This document shows positions 33,503 to 42,154 of a stretch of DNA of 64,000 bases, piece after piece. Made by a program: the position numbers and the translations under genes. This DNA is from Collinsella phocaeensis (GTDB lineage: Bacteria; Actinomycetota; Coriobacteriia; Coriobacteriales; Coriobacteriaceae). The stretch lies in NCBI RefSeq assembly GCF_900119895.1, contig NZ_FQLR01000004.1, forward strand, positions 1,488,001 to 1,552,000, given 5' to 3'. The notes under the pieces were generated by a model. The model was not told the origin of the DNA. It did not search any database and was given only the letters and a program-made list of their open reading frames with translations. The stretch's first letter is position 1, and each line of letters begins with the position of its first letter.

Positions 33503-35593
33503 CTACGCCTCGAGCGCCTCGACCTGGTCGAGCCAGAGCGCCGCGGAGGCGTCGCTCGGCATGCGCCAGTCTCCGCGAGGGCTCACGCTCACACTCCCCA
33601 CCTTGGGACCGTCGGGCAGGCAGCTGCGCTTGAACTGCTGAGCGAAGAAGCGCCGGTAGAAGACGCGCAGCCAGGAGAGGATGACGGCGGGCTCGTAGGC
33701 CGGACCGCCGTCTTCGGACGGTTCCGCAAAGGTGCGGCAGGCCATGCGGTAGATCTTCGCGGGCGCGAAGCCGAAGCGCAGCATGTGGTAGAGGAAGAAG
33801 TCGTGCAGCTCGTACGGACCGACGAGCTCCTCGGTGCACTGGGCGATCTCCCCGTCACCCGTAGGCGGCAGGAGCTCGGGCGAGACGGGCGTGTCGAGCA
33901 CGTCGCGCAGCACGGAGGCGATCTGACCACCGAAGGATTCCGCGGCGTGTGCGACGAGATGGCGGACGAGCGTCTTGGGCACGCCGGCGTTGACTCCGTA
34001 CATGCTCATGTGGTCGGCGTTGTAGGTCGCCCAGCCCAGGGCGAGCTCAGAGAGGTCACCGGTGCCGACAACGAAGCCGCCGAGCTCGTTGGAAAGATCC
34101 ATGAGGACCTGCGTGCGCTCTCGGGCCTGGGCGTTCTCATACGTGACGTCCGCGACGTCCGGATCGTGCCCGATATCGGCGAAATGCCCGCGGACCGCCT
34201 CGCCGATGGGGATGGTCCGGAAGTCGACGCCCAGATGCTCGGCCAGGCGCTCGGCGTTGGATTTGGTGCGCGCGGTGGTGCCGAACCCGGGCATCGACAC
34301 GGCGTGGACGCCCGTGCGCGGGAGCCCCAGCGCGTCGAAGGCGCGGACGGTGACGAGCAGCGCGAGCGTGGAGTCCAAGCCGCCCGAGAGGCCGATCACA
34401 GCGGAACGGGTGCCGGTATGGGCAAGACGCGTCTTGAGGCCGGCGGCCTGCAGGTTGAAGATGGTCTCGCAGCGCTCGGCGAGATCGGACGTCCCCGCCG
34501 GCACGAAAGGCTTGCGCGGGGCGACGCGCAGGGTCTCCGCAGCGGAATACAGCGGGTAGATGACCTTCTCCTCGCGCGCGTCCCCCTCGGACGCCGGGGC
34601 GCAAAGGCCAACGTCGCCCTCATCCTCAATACAGCTGGAGCCCGAGAACGAGAAGGGAACCTCCAGGCACGCGACGCCGCTGAAGGGCTCGGGGGCCCAG
34701 GTGTTGCAGCGGCGGCGCTCGGACATCAGGCGATCGAGGTCGACGTCGACGATGGCCATGTCGCAGGTGAACATGTCGGTCTTGGCGAGCAGCGATCCGT
34801 TCTCGGCGATCAGGTTCTCGCCCGAGAAGACCAAGTCGGTGGTCGATTCGCCCTCCCCTGCGTTGGCGTACGCATAGGCGCAGAACAGCCGGGCGGACTG
34901 GCCCCGCACCAAATCGCGCCGATAGGCGGACTTCCCGACGATCTCGCTCGAGGCGCTGGCGTTCAAGATCACCGTCGCGCCCAGCTGGGTCGTCATGGCA
35001 ACGGACGGAGGCTCGGGGACCCACAGGTCCTCGCAGACCTCGACGCCGATGGCCACGTCCTGCATGCCGGGATCGGAGCAGCGGTAGACCATATGGGAGC
35101 CGAAGGGAACGTACCCGTTGCCGAACGACAGCCGCACGGAGTTGACGGACGAGGGGTCGAACCAACGCCTCTCGTAGAACTCGCCGTAGCTCGGGAGGTT
35201 CTGCTTGACGGTGAGGCCCAGGAGCTTGCCGGCGCAGCAGGCCGCCACGCAGTTGCACACCTTGCTGCCCTGGGCGACGGGAAGGCCCACGGTGAAGAGC
35301 ATGGGTATGTCGTCGGTGTCCTCGAGCAGGCCCATGAGCGCGACCTCGCAAGCCGAGAGGAGCGCCCGATCGTGAAACAGGTCGCCGCAGGTGTAGCCCG
35401 TGAGGCAGAGTTCGGGCAGAACGAGCGCGCCCACCCCCTCGCGAGCGGCGTCGTAGACGCACTCCAAGATCGCGGCGGCGTTACCCGCGATATCGGCGAC
35501 GCGGATCTTGGGCGTCGCGGCGGCGACGCGGAAGAACCCGTCCCCCGACCCGACGCCGGCGGCGCGCGACCAATATCTGAACAGCTCGTCCAT
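33503..35593 (-). CDS. nadE: Glutamine-dependent NAD+ synthetase
   Basis: A 696-residue two-domain enzyme that amidates nicotinic acid adenine dinucleotide. Residues 1-300 are a nitrilase-type glutaminase with the Glu-Lys-Cys triad (LPELCLTGYTCG; VKQNLPSYGEFYERRWF; GVEVCEDLWVP). Residues about 370-690 are the synthetase with P-loop VIGLSGGLDSTLAL and the GTGDLSELALGW motif. This is the long form that uses glutamine. The start at 35593 follows a G-rich site. A nicotinamidase-like gene is 8 kb away. Confidence 0.93.
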   Translation of the reverse strand: MDELFRYWSRAAGVGSGDGFFRVAAATPKIRVADIAGNAAAILECVYDAAREGVGALVLPELCLTGYTCGDLFHDRALLSACEVALMGLLEDTDDIPMLFTVGLPVAQGSKVCNCVAACCAGKLLGLTVKQNLPSYGEFYERRWFDPSSVNSVRLSFGNGYVPFGSHMVYRCSDPGMQDVAIGVEVCEDLWVPEPPSVAMTTQLGATVILNASASSEIVGKSAYRRDLVRGQSARLFCAYAYANAGEGESTTDLVFSGENLIAENGSLLAKTDMFTCDMAIVDVDLDRLMSERRRCNTWAPEPFSGVACLEVPFSFSGSSCIEDEGDVGLCAPASEGDAREEKVIYPLYSAAETLRVAPRKPFVPAGTSDLAERCETIFNLQAAGLKTRLAHTGTRSAVIGLSGGLDSTLALLVTVRAFDALGLPRTGVHAVSMPGFGTTARTKSNAERLAEHLGVDFRTIPIGEAVRGHFADIGHDPDVADVTYENAQARERTQVLMDLSNELGGFVVGTGDLSELALGWATYNADHMSMYGVNAGVPKTLVRHLVAHAAESFGGQIASVLRDVLDTPVSPELLPPTGDGEIAQCTEELVGPYELHDFFLYHMLRFGFAPAKIYRMACRTFAEPSEDGGPAYEPAVILSWLRVFYRRFFAQQFKRSCLPDGPKVGSVSVSPRGDWRMPSDASAALWLDQVEALEA

Positions 35594-35743
35594 GATGCCC
35601 CCATCTCGTTCGTTCGTGCACTCCATTGTAGCGGCCGCGGAGCGATTCGACATCGACGGACCCGGCTCCGCGGCGGGCGCCCGAAGGTGCCGGTGCGCGC
35701 CGGCGCGACGGGTGACGAACGCCCGGACGCAGGGAGGGAAACG

Positions 35744-35794
35744 ATGGGGCGGGACATTCTCCACAAGACCTCCCCGTGTGTCGGCTCTTTCTGA
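35744..35794 (+). CDS. Possible 16-residue leader peptide
   Basis: A short frame (MGRDILHKTSPCVGSF) starts 4 bases after a very good purine-rich site (agggaggg) in the 333-bp gap between nadE and the downstream membrane protein gene. Nothing else supports it. The gap otherwise holds no gene I can name. Confidence 0.2.
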   Translation: MGRDILHKTSPCVGSF

Positions 35795-35926
35795 ACTCTC
35801 GAAAACGACGGGGGCGCGAGGACGGTCGGGGTACCACAATCATGGGCACCGCCTCGACGGCACGCGGCATACCGCCGCGCCGCACGCACCTTTTACGCAC
35901 CACCGCCATGAATCGGAGGCATACCC

Positions 35927-36880
35927 ATGGCTGCACCATATAACGATGAGTACACCGACCGCCAGAAGACGCGCATCTACACCCCCTCGAGCGAGCGCAC
36001 GCGTTACAACCAGGACGACGCCATCGGCCAGACGCAGGCGATAGCGCCCAAGGAGCGCCTCTTCGACGGCATCTCCGTGCCGCAGATCCTCGCCGGCGCC
36101 GCCGCGGCGGCGACCTCCGTGGCGCTGGCGTCCTACATCGGCATCGCCGGCTCGATCATCGGCGCCGCGGTGAGCTCCGTCGTGACCGTCGTCTCCTCCC
36201 AGGTCTACCGTCGCTTCCTCACCGCGAGCGCGCGCAAGATCAAGGACGCCGCCCCGCTCACCGGGTCGAACCCGCGCAATGCCGCCGGCGCGGCCGAGGA
36301 GACCGTTCGCATGGGCTCGACGCCCGTGCGCGGGGCGCGCATCGCGCCCTCCAAGCTCCAGGCGCGCGCCAAAGCCGAGCGCGAGGCGACGCAGCGCAAG
36401 GTCGTCGTGTTCTCCGTCATGGCGGGCCTGCTCGCCGTCGCCGTGTGCGCCGGCGGCATTTGGCTCGCCACGGCGGGCGAGGGCCTGGGCACCAAGGTAG
36501 GAGCCGCGGAACCGGCAGAGGCACAGGACGAGGCCGTCACCGAGGACGCACAGTCGCCGAGCGCCGCTCAGGCCCCCTCGGGCGCGGCGGGTACGGGCGC
36601 GCCGGCCCAGGCCGATTCAGGCGCACCCACCAGCAGCGATGCCGCAAGCGGCGTAGCTTCCGGATCGAGCGCTACCGACCAGGACGCAAACGGCTCCGGG
36701 TCCTCCTCGGGTTCCGGCTCGACGGGAGACTCCACCGCAAGCGGAACGACCGACGGCTCGGACTCAGGTCAGGCGGGCGAAAGCGACACCTCCAGCCAGA
36801 GCGGTACGGGCGATACCGCCCAACAGGGTGGCACGACCGGCGATTCCAGCCCGGCATCCAACACGGAGGCGACCGCCTAG
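35927..36880 (+). CDS. Membrane protein with Ser/Gly/Thr-rich tail
   Basis: A 317-residue protein: a hydrophilic N-terminus (1-48), an Ala/Val-rich hydrophobic region with two segments (about 52-94), a basic linker, another membrane helix (about 159-182) and a 130-residue disordered tail of Ser, Gly, Thr, Ala, Asp (190-317). Composition of the tail is typical of cell-surface or wall-spanning segments. No domain or sortase motif is seen. The ATG follows GGAGG. Function unknown. Confidence 0.8.
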   Translation: MAAPYNDEYTDRQKTRIYTPSSERTRYNQDDAIGQTQAIAPKERLFDGISVPQILAGAAAAATSVALASYIGIAGSIIGAAVSSVVTVVSSQVYRRFLTASARKIKDAAPLTGSNPRNAAGAAEETVRMGSTPVRGARIAPSKLQARAKAEREATQRKVVVFSVMAGLLAVAVCAGGIWLATAGEGLGTKVGAAEPAEAQDEAVTEDAQSPSAAQAPSGAAGTGAPAQADSGAPTSSDAASGVASGSSATDQDANGSGSSSGSGSTGDSTASGTTDGSDSGQAGESDTSSQSGTGDTAQQGGTTGDSSPASNTEATA

Positions 36881-36916
36881 CGGGCAAGCGCGGCACCCGT
36901 TCGCTGGCGCAACCGG

Positions 36917-37243
36917 CTAGCGCGCATCCGTCACGCGGATGGAGGCGCGCACCTGTTTCCAGGGATCGTTCTCGGGAGCGACCTGGATGACCACGCACTC
37001 GAACGCATCGCCATGGCCGTAGTGGAACATCACCGAGAGCGGCCCCACGGAATCGGCGGGGATGTAGCCCAACATCACGTCCCCGTACTTGACGGCGACG
37101 GCATCGGGATCGTAAGGGTTATCCGGCTCGGGAACGAGCGCCAGGGCGTCCCCCACCTTGATCTTCGAAAGCACGAGCGCCCCGTCGTGGTGCTGGAACC
37201 CGGCGATATGGAACGTGAACAGATTGCGCGACGGCTCGTACAT
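36917..37243 (-). CDS. HIRAN domain protein
   Basis: A 108-residue single HIRAN domain: FTFHIAGFQHHDGA, KVGDALALVPEPDNPYDPDAVAVKY and MLGYIPADS are the family core. HIRAN domains bind DNA 3' ends and in eukaryotes are part of SWI2/SNF2 helicases; stand-alone bacterial copies are presumed DNA-damage or replication factors. Start at 37243 follows GGGAG. Convergent with the membrane protein gene upstream. Position at the edge of an accessory region is notable. Confidence 0.8.
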   Translation of the reverse strand: MYEPSRNLFTFHIAGFQHHDGALVLSKIKVGDALALVPEPDNPYDPDAVAVKYGDVMLGYIPADSVGPLSVMFHYGHGDAFECVVIQVAPENDPWKQVRASIRVTDAR

Positions 37244-37509
37244 GGTTGCTCCCATCTCTTGGACGCGGCCGGGCCTGCTTTTGGCGCGGTCACCGACACC
37301 GCCCTTGCAGCGCCCCCTTTTGATGCCTGCAATGTACGACCCCGTGCGGACATATTCTGCACCCGGCCGAAACGCAGGGTCGTCCCGTTGCCACCGAGCC
37401 GCTACCAAGCGCTCCCCGATACGGAACGGGCTTCTCTTCTGCCGGCATAACGCCACCTCCCGCCGCGCTCCGCTACGCACGGCTGCGTCGACGCGCCCGA
37501 AAGATCGTT

Positions 37510-38733
37510 CTAGCGACCCCCAGAAACCATCCTGCGGATACTCGGGAGGCTCGACGCGTCTTCAAGCACGTCGATGAGCTCGTCCGACTGATAGAACGCC
37601 CCGCGATGCTTGTTGCCTATGGGTCGAAGGATGCCGTACTCGCACGCCCTCCCAACCAAGCTTTGCGCCGCGCGCGGCGTGATGCTCAGGTGCTCTGCCA
37701 CATAGGAGATGCTCACCACCGGCTGCACGGCCAGCAGCGCCGGAAGACGACGGATAGCAGACCCCTTTCGCTCCTCGATCCGCTCCGACCAGCCCGCCAT
37801 GACCTCATCCAGTTTCACCGCAACGAGTCTCCCCACGACGAGCGCGAGTTCGAGGGCGTCGACGAGCTGCTCCACCACGGCCATCGGGTCGCCTTGCTGG
37901 TATGCATCGAGCGACTTCATATAGGCATCGACGTTAGTGAGAAGCCCCGCAGAGACCGGCACCGTGACATGGGAGAGTACACCTGAGCGTCGCAGCATCT
38001 TATGAAGCAAAGTGCGTCCTGTCCGACCGTTGCCGTCTATGAAGGGATGAACCGTCTCGAACTGCGCGTGAACGATTGAAGCCTGCACGATGGGATCGAG
38101 GTCATCGCGCGATGCGAACGCCACGATATCGTCGAGATACCCCTCCACCCGTGTCCAGGCCGGAGGAACATACCGCGCGCCATGAGGACTGTAGGCGGAC
38201 CCCCCTATCCAGACCTGCTCTTGTCTGATCTCTCCCCCGAACGCCTCTCCGTCCCGATTAGCTAGAGCACGGTGCACGTCCAAAACCATGCCGATGGACA
38301 GGCCCCCTTCGGTGGAAAGCGCTTCTCTCATCGCAGCGACGTTGCCGGCGATCAAGTGCGCGTTTTGAGGCGCTTCGGAGCAAAGCTCAGCAAGCGCGAC
38401 GTTGCGCACGCTCGACGTAAGGTGCTCTATCTGCGAACTCGCGGAGGACTCGCTTCTCAACAGCAGGGCTGGAAGATCATAGCCCCGCCGGGCCTGCTCG
38501 GAATCGAAGCGAGTGATCGAAACCAACAGGTCGGAGATTCGCGCCGAGAGCAACGGGGTGAGCACGACATCGCGATCGGCGATCATGAGCGGAACGGACG
38601 CCTCGTATGTGGGCAGCACCTTCCTACGTGCGCTTTTGGGCAGCATCGCCAGCTCGTCGGTGTCTCGCTCCCAAGAGAGGGTCTCGTATCCGATTGCCGG
38701 CCACTGCGCCCGATTCGCCCGCTCCGCACCCAT
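37510..38733 (-). CDS. Fic family protein with C-terminal winged helix
   Basis: A 407-residue Fic protein, likely an AMP-transferase (or other nucleotidyl or phosphate-transferring enzyme). The catalytic motif HPFIDGNGRTGR is at 229-240 (His229), the flap QEQVWIGGSAYSPHGARYVPP lies at 171-191, and an N-terminal inhibitory helix of the class II type has S99xxxE103 (SSQIEH), with the inhibitory Glu kept but His in place of the usual Gly/Asn. After residue 300 a DNA-binding-like winged helix (ISYVAEHLSITPRAAQSLV) could bind the tandem inverted repeats in its own promoter. Start at 38733 follows AGGTGA. Confidence 0.88.
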   Translation of the reverse strand: MGAERANRAQWPAIGYETLSWERDTDELAMLPKSARRKVLPTYEASVPLMIADRDVVLTPLLSARISDLLVSITRFDSEQARRGYDLPALLLRSESSASSQIEHLTSSVRNVALAELCSEAPQNAHLIAGNVAAMREALSTEGGLSIGMVLDVHRALANRDGEAFGGEIRQEQVWIGGSAYSPHGARYVPPAWTRVEGYLDDIVAFASRDDLDPIVQASIVHAQFETVHPFIDGNGRTGRTLLHKMLRRSGVLSHVTVPVSAGLLTNVDAYMKSLDAYQQGDPMAVVEQLVDALELALVVGRLVAVKLDEVMAGWSERIEERKGSAIRRLPALLAVQPVVSISYVAEHLSITPRAAQSLVGRACEYGILRPIGNKHRGAFYQSDELIDVLEDASSLPSIRRMVSGGR

Positions 38734-38760
38734 ACTTCACCTCTCTCTCGACCTTACTAT

Positions 38761-38827
38761 CGGAAGTGAACTTATTTTTACTTCCGAAATCAGCAGTATA
38801 ACGGAAGTGAATTAGTTTTTGCTTCCG
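38761..38827. promoter_or_regulatory. Two tandem 26-bp inverted repeats between fic and NUDIX genes
   Basis: 38761-38786 and 38802-38827 each have arms cggaagt...acttccg (second copy gcttccg at the right end) separated by an A+T-rich 12-bp spacer, with starts 41 bp (about four helical turns) apart. A TATAAT (38829-38834) follows for the plus-strand gene and TTATAC-like sequence serves the fic direction. Form and position suggest an operator for the winged helix of the Fic protein or for an unknown repressor. The region is notably A+T-rich. Confidence 0.7.
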
Positions 38828-38967
38828 ATATAATGCGAGCGCAAGAAGCGAATCCGATGTCACGCGGTCAGCAACGGCCCCCTCAAACATGGCGCGTCGC
38901 CCAATTCGATTACGGCGCCCATTGGATCCTATACTGTCAGCGAGACGCATCGAGACAAGAGTGCACC

Positions 38968-39357
38968 TTGAAGACCATCCACGTGGCGGCAGCCATCATC
39001 ATGAGCGGCGATAAGATCCTCGCCGCCCAGCGAGGTTACGGCGAATTCAAAGGCGGCTGGGAGTTTCCCGGCGGAAAACTTGAAGCAGGCGAATCTGGCG
39101 AGCAGGCGTGCATTCGCGAAATACAAGAAGAGCTCGATGTAGCGACCGAGGACCTTGAACTGCTCTATACCGCAGAGCACGACTATGACTCGTTTCACCT
39201 CTCAATGGACTGCTTCACCTGCACCATCGCATCCGGCGAGATACATGATTCCGAACACCAGAACCTACGTTGGCTTGATCGAGACAGCCTCTGGTCAGTC
39301 GACTGGCTCCCTGCAGACATCAAGGTCGTTGAAGCTTTGGAGGCCGCCTTCGCATAG
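38968..39357 (+). CDS. NUDIX (MutT-like) hydrolase
   Basis: A 129-residue NUDIX hydrolase with a perfect Nudix box: GGKLEAGESGEQACIREIQEELDV (G-x5-E-x7-REIQEEL) split here to its core. Start: the frame is open from 38833, but the apparent promoter -10 (38829-38834) overlaps that codon, and family members begin M-KTIHVAAAII, so TTG at 38968 (codon before KTIHV) is preferred; alternative ATG at 38857 would add a 37-residue leader. MutT-like enzymes hydrolyse (d)NTPs, particularly dCTP/8-oxo-dGTP. Divergent from fic. Confidence 0.85.
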   Translation: MKTIHVAAAIIMSGDKILAAQRGYGEFKGGWEFPGGKLEAGESGEQACIREIQEELDVATEDLELLYTAEHDYDSFHLSMDCFTCTIASGEIHDSEHQNLRWLDRDSLWSVDWLPADIKVVEALEAAFA

Positions 39358-40020
39358 GCGAGCCTCTCTCTTACCCGGCGGCCTCGTCCTCATTGAGATC
39401 GCTTGTCATGAACTCATAGATATCATGACGGACCGGGCAGTCGAGACGATAGGTGATCTCGACCGCCCTCTTGTTCGCACCTGCCATCACGATGGGATTG
39501 AACTCCCCCGTCGGGTACATCTCGCCAAGGAAGTAGAATTCCTTGCTTCCCTCGTCGTTCTTGTTTTTCCTCATGAAGAGATATGTCTTCATGCCGTTGC
39601 CCGGCCATGACATCAGGCGTTGGATCTCAGGAGAGTTCAAATCTCGCAGCTGCTTGGAGATCGCGACGAGTTCGCGATCCGACAGGAACCCATCCTCGTA
39701 TTTGATGGAATCGCTGATCTCGGGGTCTTTGTCATAGTTGATGAAGACTGGATATGTGTTGGTCTTCTTATCGTACTTATAGCCACCGATGTTCTGGCCG
39801 TTGACGTTCTTATCCCACTCCAGGAGACGGCAGACCTCCTCGTAGGTGTACTTAGCGAAGAGAACAAAACTCGTGTCCTTATAGATTTCACCGTACGACG
39901 CACGATGCCGCGACAACCCAAACTCCACAACCTCTAGAACTTGGCGACGGAACTCCTTATCTCCGAGCGCACGCGCGAAGGCGCCGGTCAGACTGTAACC
40001 GTCCTTGTCGACAGCCACCA

Positions 40021-40024
40021 GGGG
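40021..40024 (-). other. Frameshift site 1 in the helicase pseudogene (G4)
   Basis: Adding one base to this run (five C on the minus strand) joins GRVLFP to VAVDKDGYS. Confidence 0.75.
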
Positions 40025-40739
40025 AACAAAACCCTACCCGAGGCAAAGTCACCGTAAATCACCGTAAACGCAAAGGCCATCGTGCTTGCCTGGGGCTTCT
40101 TCCGGTACGCCGCGACAGCGGAATCGATAAGGTCGATCGATCTTGCCCTTTGGCCGAGAACAAGCTCTCGAAGCATGAAGAGCTCCTCGAAGCGCTTGCC
40201 GTTCGCGAGCTTCTGGGAAATAAACTTGAGGATAGAGCATTGAGCCGAATCGAACTCCGTATCGTACACGGACTCATGCTTTCGAAGAAATGCGTGATAG
40301 GATCCAAATGTCTTGAAGATGAGCAGAGGGTCGATCGAGCCGTTGCGGTCGAAATCGAGGAGATCGGGAATGCGCCCGATCATCTGCCGAAGATCCGAGT
40401 ACTCGCCGCGCAGAAACTTGGCAGCAGTGAAGTCTCCCCCGTCGATCGCACGATAGATGCGCGCCTCAAACACCCTATCGAAACTTACGGTTGAAGCGCC
40501 AGGAATGATCGCCGATCCCTCCTTGACGATCTTTCTTAACGTATCCTTGTTGTAGGTCTTGTCCCCCGATAGGGCCACAGGAACAAAGAAGTTCTTTTGG
40601 TAGTTGCCAATAAAATCAAGCACCAGAGCGCATTCCTTGCCATCCGACTCACGCAGTCCGTGCCCTAGCTGCTGGACGAACACGATCGCCGGCTCCGTTC
40701 GTCGCAGCATGATGATCTGATTCACCGATGGTATATCGA

Positions 40740-40746
40740 CCCCCCC
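40740..40746 (-). other. Frameshift site 2 in the helicase pseudogene (C7)
   Basis: Run of seven C (G on the coding strand). Five or eight would restore FNEG-VDIPSVNQI. A seven-base run could also be a phase-variable tract. Confidence 0.75.
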
Positions 40747-40959
40747 TCGTTGAAAATATCAACGGAGAAGATGTATTCGATCTCCCCAGCTCCAAGCCTC
40801 GCGATCGCGGCGTCTCGCTCTGCATCAGAATTGCTACCGCTCAATGCAAGCGTTCTGAAACCCCGTACGTTAAACATACGGGAGAGTTCCTCGGCCTCTT
40901 CATTCCTATTGCAAAAGATCAATCCGCGGCGGTTCTCCTTGTCCACCGTGTAATCCTCG

Positions 40960-40965
40960 TTTTTT
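40960..40965 (-). other. Frameshift site 3 in the helicase pseudogene (T6)
   Basis: A seventh T (A on the coding strand) joins RHIIEK to NEDYTVDKENRRGLIF. Confidence 0.75.
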
Positions 40966-41055
40966 CGATGATATGCCTGACGCGTTCCTCGGAGACCAGT
41001 CGGCCGAACAGCGAGAAATCATCCCTCTCTTCGTAATCGATCGAGAAATCAACGA

Positions 41056-41063
41056 TGCCGAAA
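41056..41063. repeat. Left target site duplication of the IS (tgccgaaa)
   Basis: Matching 8-bp copy is at 42231-42238; 8 bp is the duplication size typical of IS1595. Confidence 0.85.
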
Positions 41064-41095
41064 TCCGAGAGTAGCGAATCGTGCGGGTCCTATAC

Positions 41096-42064
41096 CTACC
41101 TTGAGCTGCGGTAATGCGCATCGGTCATAAGCAAATGGCGCATGACCCTTGCCGTTTTGGGCCATTTCTCCTCGTCGCGTCGGACGCGGAACAGGTACAC
41201 GAACCAGTTCAGGTAGGACTGCAGGTTGCCCTTCTTCATCCCGGGGAAGCGGAATAGGTAGCGCCTGAGCCACGAGCACAGGTTGTTCACGAGCTCCATC
41301 GCCTCCAGGTACACAGGGTCCTTCACGTCTGCCTTGTACGCCTCGTCGGTGCACTTGGCGGCCCTCACGAGGCTCATGTGGGCCTTCTCCATGTCGTGGA
41401 CGATGACGGAACCGGGCGCTATGTGCGACAGCAGCGCGTCCCTGATGCGCCTTGAGGAGGGCTTGCCGTGGCCGCATATGGCCACGACGGCGTTCTTGTA
41501 GGCGTCGATGGCCACCGCGATGCAGATCTTGTTCTTCGACAGGCCCCTCTTGGGCACGTAGTCCGCGCTGCGGACGATGTCGGAGTCGGTGAGGTAGAGC
41601 TCGTCGATCCAGACGCGCCCCCTCAGCACCAGGCGGTCCTGGTAGCCGTCCACGGTGGCGAAGACGCGGTGGCGCCACTCGAAGGCCGTGGTATGGGCGA
41701 TGCCGCACACCTCCGCAGCCAGGTCGACCGGCGCGTTGTAGCACATGCAGGTGATGAAGCGCTCCCACACGGGGAGCTCCTTGTTGCTCGACTCGAGCAC
41801 CGTCCCCGTCAGCGCCGAGAAGGCCTCCCCGCACCTCGGGCACCGCCACCTCTGCCGCCCGGCGGGCGTCTTGCCGTCCCTCGAGCAGTCGGGGAAGCCG
41901 CACGACGGGCAGGGCGGGCTCGGGCGCCAGAGCTCGGCGGCCTCGGCGAGGGTCCCGGCTCCGATCAGGGCCCTGCACCTTCTCTCGGCGACTGCGGAGC
42001 AGAGGGCCTCGAACCCGTCGGCGTCGAGCGACGAGACAAGGCCCCCGTAGGGGTTTGCGACCAT
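41096..42064 (-). CDS. IS1595 family transposase (ISXO2-like)
   Basis: A 322-residue transposase, apparently full length. N-terminal zinc ribbon CPSCGFPDC...CPRCGEAFSALTGTVLESSN, then the DDE-type domain with WIDELYLTDSD (first Asp) and VIVHDMEKAHM (second Asp), and an acidic/Asn residue in the C-terminal helix before the LFRFPGMKKGNLQSYLNWFV motif seen in the IS1595 family. The ATG at 42064 has AGGA eight bases ahead, just downstream of stem A of the leader. Confidence 0.93.
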   Translation of the reverse strand: MVANPYGGLVSSLDADGFEALCSAVAERRCRALIGAGTLAEAAELWRPSPPCPSCGFPDCSRDGKTPAGRQRWRCPRCGEAFSALTGTVLESSNKELPVWERFITCMCYNAPVDLAAEVCGIAHTTAFEWRHRVFATVDGYQDRLVLRGRVWIDELYLTDSDIVRSADYVPKRGLSKNKICIAVAIDAYKNAVVAICGHGKPSSRRIRDALLSHIAPGSVIVHDMEKAHMSLVRAAKCTDEAYKADVKDPVYLEAMELVNNLCSWLRRYLFRFPGMKKGNLQSYLNWFVYLFRVRRDEEKWPKTARVMRHLLMTDAHYRSSR

Positions 42065-42079
42065 GGCGAATTCCTATCC

Positions 42080-42154
42080 GCCCAAGCGGCCACCCAGCCA
42101 GGAATGTCGCCAAACATAGGACCGGGTGGCCGCTTGGGCAAATCTATGTTTGGC
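42080..42154 (-). repeat. Two interleaved inverted repeats in the IS leader
   Basis: Stem A: 42080-42095 with 42124-42139, 16 bp perfect (gcccaagcggccaccc). Stem B: 42109-42118 with 42145-42154, 10 bp perfect (gccaaacata). Order A-B-A'-B', so both cannot nest; they could form a pseudoknot or two alternative folds. They lie 16 bp upstream of the transposase start, next to its ribosome binding site. Confidence 0.75.

Noticed and set aside
39371-40018. Treating the DUF3427 fragment as a separate gene
   Set aside because: Sequence continues directly from the preceding fragment after adding one base; no independent ribosome binding site.
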